Source: Mimachlamys varia
Lineage: Eukaryota; Mollusca; Bivalvia; Pectinida; Pectinidae
Assembly (NCBI GenBank): GCA_947623455.1
Contig: OX392534.1
Coordinates: forward strand, 11,604,001-11,668,000
Direction: 5' to 3'
Length of the DNA stretch: 64,000 bases
Shown here: positions 38,601-50,035 of the stretch, piece after piece
Layout of the letters: every line of letters starts with the position of its first letter
Position numbering within the stretch: position 1 is the first letter of the stretch
Program-made: the position numbers and the translations under genes
The notes under the pieces: generated by a model
What the model was told of the DNA's origin: nothing
Seen by the model: the letters and a program-made list of their open reading frames with translations, nothing else
The model's database searches: none

Positions 38601-41600
38601 ATAACGTTGTAACCAATTTGCTTGGATGTTAACTTCCATAAGGAGGTTTGTCGCTACTAAATTGTGATCCCCCTTAGAATGAAGTATCGGCTCTTCCGTT
38701 TTTGTTCTACGATACCTTGACGAAATTTGTATCACCCAAACCCATAGATGATGTACAGTGCACTCTAATTAGGACATTGTGCCCTTCACCAAAAGGTCAA
38801 AAATTGTCTGATTGATTTCAATATTCACAAATGTACGCTTAAATACCCCAACACCCCTTAACTGTGTGTAACTACTTATTACGAGTAGCAATGATTGAAG
38901 GAACCTCAATGTCATCAGATCAAAGACCATCAGATCAAATGTCATCAGATCAAAGGCCATCAGATCAAAGATCATTTCGAATATTCTCAAATGCTATAAG
39001 CCAATAACGTCAGATAACATAATGGGGCCTTATTGGAGTGTCAATGCAACACATTTGTAAATAATAATAAAGGACTGATATTGAGTTTAGGGCTTCATAA
39101 GTTCATATCTATCCGTTATTTTCTTGAATTTGTCAATTATCGCTTATTTATACTCAGTGATACTTTTGGTCAGTTTTTGGTACTCCAACAGATTCTTTAA
39201 ATACTTCAATCGCCAGTAGCCTGTTAGGGTTGTTGTCCACCTTCATTTAGTTTTGAAAGGAAACAAACAGTGTTTCGATGGAAGGGTGAAAAAATTTGCG
39301 TCAAGTTGTCCACAAGACAATCTTATTATAATATAGATCATCATACTACCCCCACAGTATAATGATGATCTGTATTCTGATAATTCAATCGAATCGCCAA
39401 CAAATTAAATACTGTTTTCATTCCTTATTACGTTGTACTTGCAGCTGGGCGATTCTAAGGTATGTCCTTCCGTCAACCCAAAAGCAGGACAGAGGGCGAT
39501 CCTGATCAAGAACAATGACGGTGACTGGGGGATTCTGATTGGTCAGTGGACAGGGTACCGGCGGGGAATCCCAGGAATCACAGGTACATTCGTCATAGTC
39601 CAAAAATAGAAAGAAGGGTAGAGGTATCTCGGGGACAAAGTTGAGAGCAGAAAATCGCCGACTGCATGTATTTTGTTATGAATTTTTTGGAATTGGTAAA
39701 GGGGTAAGGGGATGAGATATTTTGGTGAGGGCACCAATTTATGTTTGTATGACAATATAATTTTGTCCAAGTACTCATTGTATAATGTAGCCAAATTTAT
39801 AAATAAGGTAAAGATGAGTAGTTTGATATTACTCTATATACATGTAAAGAGCAATTATAAAAGTAAAAAATGTAAACATCAATTTATTTTTTCGGATGTC
39901 ACAGATAACATTCTTTTGTCGTTACTGACAAGAGTACCCTTGATCTGTTACCAACTTAATTGGTCTGACAGATTGATTTAACATAGGCTACGATTGGTCA
40001 ATCATGGATTTACGGTATTATACAAGAGTATAAGAGTAACTACTATTAGACGTCTGTAGTCTTACTTCAACTACAATAAATCGTAAAATAGGAAGGTTAA
40101 AACACACAGCTAATTCTGTACTGCTTTAAAGCAACAACCATGCAGGTGTAAGAATTGTACCTGCTGCCCCATTGCATGATCGTAAGAGGCGACCTATAAT
40201 TTGGGATCTTATTTTTTCTCCTCTTTTTAGATAACTCCCCCCTCCCTCTTCTCCCTTCCTTTTGGTCTTAAGTTACGAGTTTGTTCCAGTGAGGAAGGCT
40301 ATGGGTTCCGTCCCCCGACCGGGACATACCACAGTCTTAAACAGTGATCGTTACTACTTCCTGCTTGACTCTCAGAAGTATGGCAGTGGAACGACTGGTT
40401 CGCCCGTTGTCAGTATAATGTAACTGGGTGGAGTGGTCTGCTGGGGGTCTTCGGCATTATTATTATCTCTAATTCAACATCCGCTGTCTCTGATATCACT
40501 AGGTCAATCTAGACGTCGTACATATTTTATAAACCAGGCAACGCATGTGCTTGTGATTAATACCATCTTGCATATTCTTCTATTTACAAACATTTTATCA
40601 CGTTTCGAGGACGGGGAAGTAATAATGGCGGTGCCTGGGGACTCATCGCCGTCATACAAGCGCTGTTCTATTGGATCAGCATGTTTTCGTGTGGTGACAC
40701 CATACTCGTCAACGGCAAACGACTTTAATTAAACCCATGAGCAATAAAAACTCTATTTTAGTTTGCTATCGGCCAGTACAAAGATGCGGGCTACGAGCGA
40801 GTTGTCGTCGGTGTGGGTCCTAAAAGTTCAAAAACCTTAGCTAACAACTCACTGCTTTTGAGTTTTGGTTTGGTTTGATTATTGTTACGTCGTATTATCA
40901 GGTAGGGTCAAATAAGGACGGCCTCCCGGTGTATAGGATGTGTTGAGTGCGTTTGGGAGGCTGTGCTATGTTCCTGTAAGGTTTCTTACGATAGTCATGA
41001 TTTTTTGCCAATATAAAGATCTACCACACTGACGTATACTGCTGATGGTCCCAAGCAGAACACTCCATCCGTTTACATTATACTGACTCCGGGCGAACCA
41101 GTCGTTAAACTGCCATAATGCTGAGCGTCAAGCAGCAAGAGGTATATAAAATTGTTTAAGCCTTTGTTGATGTCCCGGCCAGGGAACAGAACCCAAAGCC
41201 TTCATCAAAGGGGCGAAGGCTCTACTTAAGGCCAAAAGTGAGGTAGTGTCAAGGGAGACATTAGGAAGGAGAAAGTTGTTAAGAAAGAAAAGATAAGATC
41301 TCAAATTTGGTCGCCTCTTACGATAATGCAATTGGGGCAGCAGGTGCCATTCTTGTAATACCTGTAATATATTTTTAAAACGTCGGCGACCTATTGTCTT
41401 GGTGTTTGGTTGACTATTTATCTTTCATTCCTTTTTGTTGCAGGACGGAAAAACAAAAAGGGTCAGAAAGGTGTCCCGGGAAGCTGCGGAACGTTGAGTA
41501 TACGTTTCTTCCGCAGTCACACTGCACAGTGGCAACAGATGGCGCTTCCGTATCTCGACAATGTATTCAAGTTTCACCTTCACGAGGCCGATGTCGACTT

Positions 41601-42186
41601 GAGACATGGCGTAGTCCAGATAAAATCGGACAGTAACGAGATAGCCGAGAACATAGCTCTTGCTTTCAGCGTTGCACTGTTACACGTGCTTTGTCAACCT
41701 CGAGCGCAAACTACAGTTACTGCAAACGGCACCGGTCCCGGCACACCAATGAGAGGGCCTAGACCAATCAATCGCGTGCCAGCCGATGACCTTGGCCTTG
41801 TTGTTGCCGCTGGTTTCTCGGTGGATACGCCTACAAATACTTACATCCGACGTTTGCACCGAGCAAACGCATGTGCGGGGTGTTCGACAAGAGAGGCCGA
41901 CTTCGGTGGCCTCGGTCACATGTACGCGGACTTGGAGGCGGTGGAACTGGCTGCTGACGAGCTCGGGGTGGACAGTGACATGAACCAGATACAGTCCGAT
42001 ACGGCTGCCACAGCTGCAGACGCCGACATTGCAGCAGACGCGGGAGCCGACGGCGCCGATGCGGATGTCGACGGGGGAGAAGCGGGAGGCTGCGGTGGAT
42101 GCGGAGGTTGTGGCGGATGTGGTGGGTGTGGAGGGTGTGGTGGAGGATGTGGAAGCTGTGGAGGGTGTGGTGGGTGTGGAGGATGA
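31220..42186 (+). CDS. Glycine-rich domain-containing protein (GRDP/DUF1399-like), complete coding region, 4 exons
   Basis: Coding exons are 31220-32673, 37884-38034, 39445-39583 and 41444-42186. They sum to 2487 nt (828 residues plus TGA), and every junction keeps phase (2, 0, 1) with GT-AG ends. The start is the ATG at 31220, with A at -3 and G at +4, 11 nt after a TTTGTAG acceptor at 31208; a non-coding first exon must lie upstream but I could not find it. The N-terminal half has two related blocks, each centred on a WHxH motif (WHCH at residues 81-84, WHSH at 219-222) with the pattern D-x3-W-H-x-H-x-L-x-P-x2-Y-x2-D. This fits the DUF1399/GRDP family. The C-terminus is an Ala/Asp-rich acidic stretch followed by a Gly-Cys tail from about residue 794. 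Plant GRDPs have been linked to stress and hormone responses; the biochemical role in animals is unknown to me. No signal peptide or membrane segment is seen, so an intracellular location is inferred. Confidence 0.85.
33600..34700. repeat. 22/45-bp ACGT-rich minisatellite in GRDP-like intron 1
   Basis: Units TACGTCACGTCCGTCACGTT + AA (22 bp) alternate with TACGTCACGTCTGTCACC + TTTAA (23 bp). A block of about 270 bp beginning TTAATTAATACATCACGTCC (33950) is repeated at about 34222 with few changes. Confidence 0.88.
36558..36946. mobile_element. MITE family A, full-length copy in GRDP-like intron 1
   Basis: About 389 bp between AAGGCCCAATATTCG and CGTATATTGGGCCTTT; opposite orientation to the copies at 28.1 and 56.5 kb. 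TTAA lies after the right end. Confidence 0.78.
37884..38034 (+). CDS. GRDP-like gene, second coding exon
   Basis: 151 nt between ATTTTTAAG| and CAG|GTAAGA. Its first base completes the AA|G lysine codon of the previous exon. It reads KFVNHTGEKTFTCRVI then SLPLLMSAVQVFYQDKMAAV, with no stop, and ends on a codon boundary. Confidence 0.85.
38912..38975. repeat. 15-bp short tandem repeat
   Basis: CATCAGATCAAAGGC about four times at 15-bp spacing (38913, 38928, 38943, 38958), in GRDP-like intron 2. Confidence 0.85.
39445..39583 (+). CDS. GRDP-like gene, third coding exon
   Basis: 139 nt after the acceptor TTGTACTTGCAG and before the donor ACAG|GTACAT. It starts in phase 0 and ends with one extra G. 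It encodes LGDSKVCPSVNPKAGQRAIL and NNDGDWGILIGQWTGYRRG, a Gly/Trp-rich beta-type stretch that continues the family architecture. Confidence 0.83.
40137..40465 (+). mobile_element. Dispersed repeat, first arm of inverted pair
   Basis: CCTGCTGCCCCATTGCATGA, CGTAAGAGGCGACC, GACCGGGACAT, and CGACTGGTTCGCCCG with CAGTATAATGTAA follow in order. The same words occur reversed at 41030-41372. Confidence 0.7.
41030..41372 (-). mobile_element. Dispersed repeat, second arm of inverted pair
   Basis: The reverse complement carries CCTGCTGCCCCAATTGCA, CGTAAGAGGCGACC, GGCCGGGACAT and CGACTGGTTCGCCCGG in the same order and spacing as the copy at 40.14 kb. The arms are separated by about 565 bp inside GRDP-like intron 3. 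Confidence 0.7.
41444..42186 (+). CDS. GRDP-like gene, last coding exon with Gly-Cys tail
   Basis: Follows the strong acceptor CCTTTTTGTTGCAG. The leading GA completes glycine (G|GA). It encodes a Lys-rich start (RKNKKGQKG), a folded-looking segment (SHTAQWQQMALPYLDNVF), a Gly/Pro linker, an Ala/Asp-rich region and finally about 35 residues of GGC-type repeats (GGCGGCGG pattern) before TGA at 42184. The tail is encoded by imperfect GGxTGT repeats, so its length may vary between alleles. No AATAAA is obvious in the 500 bp after the stop. Confidence 0.85.
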
Positions 42187-42189
42187 GCT

Positions 42190-42770
42190 ATACGTCACCA
42201 CAATGGAAGGTGACGTCAATTTTGTTTTGACATAGTAGGTCACAGATCTACTCTAGGGAACACCCTCCGGAGAGAAATGCCTGCATACACTGCACTGGTT
42301 ACAAATATGTTAGGTGTACAAATAATGTACAATATCTAGTATACTGCTGGTCACTAGTCTCCAGCCAGACAGTGTCTGCAGCAAACCTATACTTCTACTG
42401 GAACAGGCAGCGGGCACTGGAATCAGACAGAAAACACAAATAGTGTAGACTCTATACATGTACGTAGTTCTGTCCGTACAATACATACGTGTCCTCTCAC
42501 TGGTGTCGTCACCTATCAATTTCATGTAAAACACAACAAATTGTGTAGTTAGTGACAGTGGACCAATGGGTGATCTTGGTGTGACGTAATCACCTGATCA
42601 CGTGGTATGTAAATTGTGGTCGAGTCCTTCCATAGGCTGCTTGTCTGATTGTAAATACAATATTACGTAGTCAGTATCTAATTGTTTGTTTTCGTGTAGG
42701 ATTTTTTTTTATCTTAAGTGCTATGTCGCATCACATTTCCATGTTTTGTCTTTTAATATTGTCGTTTAAA
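42190..42770. other. 3' flank of GRDP-like gene
   Basis: Probable 3' UTR and downstream sequence. No canonical polyadenylation hexamer is obvious, so the transcript end is not placed. Confidence 0.4.
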
Positions 42771-42774
42771 TAAG

Positions 42775-42945
42775 TATCATACCAAATATGTCAAAGTTTA
42801 GTTTCGTGAGATCTAGTATCGTGTCGAAGTCTAGTATAATAACTAATAGTATTATGCCGAAGTCTAGTTTTGTGAGTTTTAGTATCATGCAAAATCTAAT
42901 TTCGTGAGATTTAGAATCATACCGAAGTCTAGCATCATGTATCGT
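42775..42945. repeat. Degenerate tandem repeat
   Basis: Variants of CGAAGTCTAGTATCRTG repeat at 30-36 bp, five or so times. Confidence 0.6.
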
Positions 42946-42999
42946 TTACAGACGTAAATATATTTTGCCTGACATTCTTGTATTATTTATTCAAATTTT

Positions 43000-43515
43000 A
43001 ACTAACTGCCTTCACATCATGAACAAGATTAGTATATTTCCATGTATTTATAAATTCCCGTGTTTTTACATTAACTCGTGTTAACTTGTGTTTTATGTCA
43101 ACACATGTTAATACGTTTACACGCGTTTGAACATTAACTCGTGTTAGTATAGTTTCTGTGTTTATTTGTATGTTTATTACAAGTTTATTGTTGTTGTTTG
43201 TTGTAACGCATGTCACTTTGTCTGTTTTTGTTTACGCTTGTTTGTATGTTTACAGTTTTATACGTATTTGTATATTTATGATTATGTATCTGTATGTTTA
43301 TATATGTATCTGTATGTTTATATGTATCTGTATGTTTATACGTATCTGTTTGTTTACACGTGTCTGTATGTTACCCGTGTATATATGTTTACACGTGTCT
43401 GCACATTTACACGTGTTTATATGTTTACATCTGTCTGTATGTTTACACGTGTTTGTGGTTACACGTGTATCTGTGTTTACACGTGTTTGTGGTTACACGT
43501 GTCTCTGTGTCTGGT
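43000..43515. repeat. 17-18-bp minisatellite
   Basis: Variants of TATGTTTACACGTGTCTG, densest at 43260-43510; related CGTGTT words extend left to 43000. Confidence 0.8.
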
Positions 43516-43523
43516 CGTAAACA

Positions 43524-43690
43524 GCCACTGACCCTCCACCACTCGGTTGGCGGTTCCAGTCGTTCTATTTTTTCGGGTACTCCGGTGTTCTTCCCTTATG
43601 ACGACTCGATCCTTCTCTCTCTCCTCTATCATCCTTTCCTATACCTTCAATTCATAATATACCCGTTCCACTTTTTCCAATCATTTCTTT
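43524..43690 (+). mobile_element. Decayed SINE copy
   Basis: CACTGACCCTCCACCACTCG, then CGGGTACTCCGGTGTTCTTC match, in order, the body of the SINE at 61.5 kb. Confidence 0.45.
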
Positions 43691-43699
43691 GTTTGTAGC

Positions 43700-44765
43700 A
43701 TAATTACTCGATATTGGACCGGACGTAAATCCACTCAAACAAAAGTTTTCTAAACGTATGATAAATCTTCTCTGTGTGTTGGAACGTGAGGGTATATCTA
43801 CATGTGTTATTCAAAAGTGCTTACATTTGTTCTCGTGCTTGTATATTGATATATTTATGTTTCTGTACAAATGTGTTCATGCACATGTGGGTTGACAAAT
43901 TGTTCATACGTCAAACGAGTTGATATGGTTGAACATGAATCCATGTGCCACGCAACTGTTTGTAATCACACTCATGCGTGTTTCTTAATTAAAAAAGAAT
44001 TTGTATGTTTACACTTTAAATACATGTTCTTTTCAAGTGCTTTAGTTTCCCAAGTGTTTGCATGTGTCTATTATTTTATGCTGTTTCTAAATCATCTCAT
44101 GTTCGTATATCTACTGGTTCTGTATATTTACACATATGCATTTAGCACTTGTTCATATTCAACAATTGTATAAAATTCGCTTCAGAAGTGTTCGTGTGCA
44201 TATAAGTATGTATATTCACCCCTGCTTTTCTGTGCGGATAACATACGTTTTCAGTACGTTATACTTACACACGTTTCTATGGTTTACGCGTGTGTGATTG
44301 TGGGTGTACATGTTCGTAAGCATTTTCTGGAATGCGGACGTTGTTTATGTTTGTGTAAGTCTGGCTACTCGAGTCGAGTTTGCATTAATGTGACCTTCCG
44401 GCTTATCGGTATAATGATGAGGAACAGTGATCACATACATTCTCTTACAGAGTGCGAGTGATAGATGGACCCAAATACAGGACATGTGACACAAAGCTTT
44501 GCTGTGATTGGTTGATCATTGATTGAAAACAAAATAAAAAAGTCAGCTTGACATTAAATATGGAGCGAAACTGGGTGTAGGAAAATGTGAAGTCCTATGC
44601 TGTTCACGAGTCGAAAGTGAAATGTCAAGTTGAGCCCTCATTAGTATATATTGGGGAAAGCAATTAGTGAAAGTGTGTTGCTGGTTGTAAATATTGATCA
44701 GGTTTGTCCTTGAGTTTGTTCCACTACCTCGTGAGTAAACACCGTGGAGGTAGTGAAGCTTTGTG
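43700..44765. other. No gene recognised
   Basis: T-rich sequence with TTTACAC/GTGTTCGTGTG words related to the preceding minisatellite; open frames are Phe/Tyr/Val-rich by composition. CTACCTCGTG and CACCGTGGAGGTAG near 44724-44754 form a small palindrome. Confidence 0.4.
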
Positions 44766-44769
44766 TCCA

Positions 44770-45145
44770 GTCGCAAACATACATGACGTCCGAAATGTTA
44801 AGCCTGTGTAAAACGTCACACACAATTACTCACGACACGTTAAATCTGTATGAAACGTCAAACACAAACATACGACAACAAATATGTGTAAAACCTCAAA
44901 CAAAAGTACGACTTGTTAAATTTGCGTAAAACGTCACATAAAACGACACGTTCGTCACATACAAGCATACAAGTTAAAATGTGTAAAACGTCACAAACAA
45001 ATATACGACACATTTTAAAATATGTGCAAAACATCACACCAATTGACATGCAATGTTGTTTACAAACGACACGTTAAATCTATGTTTAGGTCAAGCACGT
45101 GCACACACGGCACGAAATGTCACACGCACGCATACGACTTGCTTA
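44770..45145. repeat. Degenerate repeat of about 42-45 bp
   Basis: GTGTAAAACGTCACAAACAA, ATACGACACGTTAAAT recur about eight times with indels. Confidence 0.7.
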
Positions 45146-45149
45146 CTTG

Positions 45150-45770
45150 TTTATTATTGCAGTAAGGCTAGTGATTTTTTGTCATCTAAGGAATATCATT
45201 CTGATGACTGTTTGTTGTGCATAGGTCAAATCTATATTAAGAATACATGTGTACCGTTTAGCTCATTAGATCGGTTGTTTATATAAATATGCTTAAATAC
45301 AATATATCGTCTTATAACATTATGCAATATAATGATGTATAGATTAATGGATTATTGTAGTAAGGATCCATGTAATAGATGTTATACAGAAAATTATCCT
45401 GTTTATGTTAACCTTCTATGATCAGTTTACAATTCTTTACTTAGTTTGGGATATATTACAGTCAGAGTGTACCTATTTATTTACGGATACGTGCGATTCT
45501 TAATATGCTCAGTACTACTATAATCCCATGAAAGTTTTAACAATTATACGATGTAGTTTTACATATTTATTTATAATTTATTTCTTGTGCTTGATGTTGT
45601 GAAGCTACATCTACGGATGGTGTTGGTCCGACATGGTCCAATATAACGGGCCTGAAACCTAGTTATCTCCCTTGTAAAAGCCTAGCATGGGGAAACAATA
45701 TATCGACATTAATTTATAGTTTTTGTTATGTTTTTATGGATTCTCTAAATAGTTTTAAGTCATAAAACAG
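45150..45770. other. No gene recognised
   Basis: AT-rich unique sequence. Confidence 0.45.
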
Positions 45771-45774
45771 CAGT

Positions 45775-46580
45775 AGGATTAAGTGATGAGCGTAGATTAT
45801 GGAAAGGATTTTGGTGTACGTATACATTGTACATGAAATCATTGATCGGATTTAGTGTTATACGTAAATCGTTTGTATGATTAAGGCCCAACGTAACTTC
45901 AGGGAAATTTTCGTAATTCTGAAAAATTTTGAAAAAAAATCCAGTTGATAAATATGCAAAAATAAGCCTAAAACGAAATAAACCTGAGCGGTAAGTAACA
46001 ATAAACTCAGGAAAAAAAATCCAAAGAATTGAAAATAATCCAGGTGGGCCCACTTCAACAACAAACCGAAGGTAGAAGACGGTTAGAAATGGACGCGTGT
46101 TTACAAAATGCGTGTTTCAACTGCTGCTGTACCGGTGACCACGATAGAATTCATCTTGAATATTGCTAATATCAGTTAATCTTAACTAAATCTATAAATA
46201 TAAAAAGTTATAAGGCTTGATTTTCGCTTCAAGTTTTGCCGAAAGTTACGTATATTGGGCTATGATAAGCGTAAATCGTAGAAAGGAAAGGTATGTGCGT
46301 TAATAATTGGTTTGATTAGTGATGTACGTAAAGCATGTGTAGGATTAAATGATGAGAGTAAGTCATGGAAAAGATTAAGTGTTGTGCGTAAATTGTTGAT
46401 TAGATTTTAAGAGGTGTGCGTCAAGAATTGGTATGATTAAATTTTGCACGCTAGTCATTGGTAGAATTGAGTGATGTGCGTATATCATTGGTAAATGTAT
46501 GTTTAATTGATGTACGTAAAAATAGCAAGATAAAGCGATGTACGTGGTCATCATTTTTTAGAATCAAATCGTATGCGTTA
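45775..46580. repeat. Degenerate minisatellite interrupted by a MITE
   Basis: Variants of GATTAAGTGATGTGCGTAAA + TCATTGGTAG occur at 45775-45882 and again at 46263-46580. The MITE at 45883-46262 splits the array. Confidence 0.65.
45883..46262. mobile_element. MITE family A copy inside a minisatellite
   Basis: About 380 bp, from AAGGCCCAACGTAACTTC to GTTACGTATATTGGGC, same orientation as the 36.6-kb copy. TATGATTA before and TATGATAA after the element could be a target duplication or simply array sequence. Confidence 0.75.
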
Positions 46581-46589
46581 ATCAGTGGT

Positions 46590-47295
46590 TTGATAACGTG
46601 GCACCTGGCACGTAGTGTCAGCAATCTTACAGTGTGGTGTGTTGTCTGTCGTCCGTCATCTTTTTATAAAAAAAAACCCCTTCGTCTTAAGAAGGTGAGG
46701 AAACTGTTTAATGTTTGGAATAGAATGATAAACTTTCAATTTCCCTAGGACCAATTTCGTAAAAATCTTCTTCTAAAATTCCCAGTGATGAAACTTGGTC
46801 AAACGTTACCTGTCATGGATTGTTGTAACGTTTCCTGAAATAAATGACCTAGACGTACGTTTAATGTAACTTTGTATCTAACACGTAAAATGCTTTAAGC
46901 AACTACTTCATAACGTGAAGAGTACCACTAAAGAAATGGACTTAACCTACGAAGTACAGCATGGTGTACACAATAGAGATACCAAAGAACAGTTTTTAGA
47001 TCTTCTAGTTTAGTTTGGAACTTACTTGAGCCAAGGAGAATCTATATATGCAATAACTGCAAATCGACTTTTACTGCAAAAATATTCCCGTGATTGCAAA
47101 AATCCCCAGGCGAACGACACGGGCACTATAGGCCTCTTGTTTGTCATACATGTGTGTTCTCTATTGATAAAATCACTTCTTAATGACATTGTCATAAAAA
47201 GTCTTTCACTTTGTGTTGTAAATGTGTTCTTCAACAACAAAATATCGTTTATGTACTATAATGTACACGTGTGTTTGACAAATACTTCTTTATAC
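46590..47295. other. No gene recognised
   Basis: Unique sequence; several short open frames, none recognisable. Confidence 0.45.
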
Positions 47296-47299
47296 TACG

Positions 47300-47660
47300 T
47301 ATACTGAACTACATGTCTGTAATGTACGTATTATATATATACATTGTATGTTTTATACACATAAAAGTGAAATATATGTATATAGTCATACAAGTGAAAG
47401 TTATGTATAATGTAAGCATACACACTCATGTAATATGTATATGCCCATGTGTGTAATATATATATGTATTATACATAGAAATACATGTACGTGTTATATG
47501 TACTATGCATGGATACTATTATTGCCGTACATGTGTAGATATACGTAACATGTAGTACATATGTATATACATTTTGTATAGACCAACACGTGTGTGTATG
47601 ATATGTATGAACTATATATAAACACAAATGAGTATATATATATAGACAAGTGTGATGTTA
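47300..47660. repeat. AT-rich low-complexity tract
   Basis: TATATGTAT/ACATGTA words with Y-R alternation; no stable period. Confidence 0.65.
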
Positions 47661-48039
47661 CCTGCTACCGATGAAAATAAATTATGTAATTTCTACCTAT
47701 TGCAAAATCTTTAGATGTATGTGTTATGCGCGTGTGTATCACGATTTCGTTGATAAGTCTACATATACCTATGTATCTACACTCTGCCCTAGTAGCGTGA
47801 CATGTCACCTAGCTCGGAATCCGTCTCGCATCATACAAAACTTATTATATTAAAAACTTTATGCTGGCGGGATATTACGTGCGTTTTTAGTGTCTTACTA
47901 ATAGTTACAGCGCATGCCCAGTGTTACATATTTATCACATTGTATACCGCTAGAACGTACGTACATATTCTGTAATTTATATATTCAATCGTTGATAATA
48001 AAAGCTTAAAACGCACACAAGAGTTGTTGTACATGCTAA

Positions 48040-48795
48040 CAATATATGTTCGTCCGCGACGCACGAACTATTTGTGCGATGTCATATGTTCGTCCGTAAG
48101 AGACGAACGATTGGTGCGATACTATTTGTTCGTCCGTTAGAGAAGGAAGTTATGTACGAATATATATATGGTTTTGTCCGTTAGAGACGGACAAAAGGTG
48201 AGATAGAAAAGTTAGAAACACAATCATTTATGTTCGTCTGTTAGAGACTGGGGATAGGTACAATAGTATGGGTTCGTCCGTTATAGACGGACGGTAAATA
48301 CGATATATGTTTATCCGTTAGAAACTGACGATATGTATGAATTGATGTGTCACGTCCGTTTCTAAAGGACAAGCACATACTTGTATCACGACTATGGCTG
48401 AGGAGGTAAGATATTATTTGTTCTTCCGTTAGAGACGGACGATATGTACGGTACTTTGTCTGTATGAGATGGGAGTGGGGGGAGGGGGTAGGTAGGATAT
48501 TAATGTGTATTTTCGACATTTGGAGATCAGCAATGTTGATACTATATGAGTTTGTCCGTTCGGACGGACTATATGTACATTACTATGTGTTCGTCTGTTA
48601 GAAACGGACAGATTGAACGATAATATATATGTACGTCCGTCCATTAGAGACGAACGATAGGTACGATTTTGTGTTCGTCTGCAAGAGACAGGCGATAGAT
48701 ACGATACCATGCATTCATTAAAGACCGGTGATAGGTACGTTTTTATGTATTCGGATATGTAAGAGACGAAGGATAGGTACGGTATCATGTGTTCG
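48040..48795. repeat. Hairpin-unit minisatellite of about 40-60 bp
   Basis: Each unit centres on TCGTCCGTTAGAGACGGACGA, a palindrome with an 8-bp stem and 5-base loop, followed by a TAGGTACGATAyTATGTG-like spacer; about 14 diverged units. Confidence 0.75.
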
Positions 48796-48799
48796 TCAA

Positions 48800-49262
48800 G
48801 TTCGTATTGGATAAGAAGATAAAAAGGTTTCAGGGTAATGGTATAGGGTAAGGATAGAGAGTTGAGATAGACAATAGTACAGGGGTAAAAAGTAGTAGTA
48901 GGATGTAGAAGATGGGTAGGGGATATTGTAAAGAGGTAGGGATGAGGGTAGCGGTAGACAATGATAGGGGGACAAACAAGTAAGATTAGGGATAGAGGTA
49001 AAGGTAGAGGACGGGGAAAGTAATAGTGGTAGAGGAATTGGGGTAAGGGTTAAGGGGATGGTTAGAGGTCGAGGATTGGGATAAGAGGATAAAACTGTAG
49101 ATATACAGTGTAGGTGGTAGAAGATAGGGTAAGAGAATGCATGAAAAGATAAGGACAGAAAGCAAAGGCTTTGGTAGAGGTTGGGATAAGTCGTAGGAGC
49201 TGGGATAGGGGGTAGAGGGAATGGGTCAAAAGGTAAATGGTAAGGGGTAGTGAAAGAGAATA
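48800..49262. repeat. G/A/T-rich degenerate repeat
   Basis: GGGTAGAGG, GGGATAGGG and GGTAAGGG words without a fixed period; the plus strand is nearly free of C. Confidence 0.6.
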
Positions 49263-49263
49263 G

Positions 49264-50035
49264 GATCAATCGATAGGGGTATAGGAATGGAGTAAGGGAT
49301 AGTCGTAGAGGATTGAATGAAAGGGGGAGAGTGATGGGATAGGGATAGAGTGTAGGGGGTACTGGTAAAGAATGGGGGTAAGGAAATGGGTAGAGTGATG
49401 GGATAGGGATGAAGTGTAGGGGTACTGGTAAAGAATGGAGGTAAGGAAATGGGTAGAATGATGGGATAGGGATGGAGTGTAGGGGTACTGGTAAAGAATG
49501 GAGGTAAGGAAATGGGTAGAGTGATGGGATAGGGATGGAGTGTAGGGGTACTGGTAAAGAATGGAGGTAAGGAAATGGGTAGAGTGATGGGATAGGGATG
49601 GAGTGTAGGGGGTACTGGTAAAGAATGGGGGTAAGGAAATGGGTAGAATGATGGGATAGGGATGGAGTGTAGGGGTACTGGTAAAGAATGGAGGTAAGGA
49701 AATGGGTAGAATGATGGGATAGGGATGGAGTGTAGGGGGTACTGGTAAAGAATGGGGGTAAGGAAATGGGTAGAATGATGGGATAGGGATGGAAGTGTAG
49801 GGGATACTGGTAAAGAATGGGGGTAAGGAAATGGGTAGAATGATGGGATAGGGATGGAGTGTAGGGGGTACTGGTAAAGAATGGGGGTAAGGAAATGGGT
49901 AGAATGATGGGATAGGGATGGAGTGTAGGGGTACTGGTAAAGAATTGGGGTAAGGAAATGGGTAGAGTGATGGGATGGGGATGGAGTGTAGGGAGTACTG
50001 GTAAAGAATTGGGGTAAGGAACATGGGTTGAGTGA
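49264..50035. repeat. 63-bp minisatellite, about 12 copies
   Basis: Unit GTAAGGAAATGGGTAGAATG + ATGGGATAGGGATGGAGTGT + AGGGGTACTGGTAAAGAATGGAG, taken in three parts; spacing 63 (64 with an extra G) at 49441-49504. Very uniform. The long minus-strand open frame is a by-product. Confidence 0.92.

Noticed and set aside
45858..46064. Hydrophobic minus-strand open frames, also at 56786-56968
   Set aside because: They are different readings of the same MITE family A body.
49266..50024. A 252-codon Pro/Tyr/Ser-rich minus-strand frame
   Set aside because: It is the complement of the 63-bp minisatellite; frame continuity follows from the period of 63.
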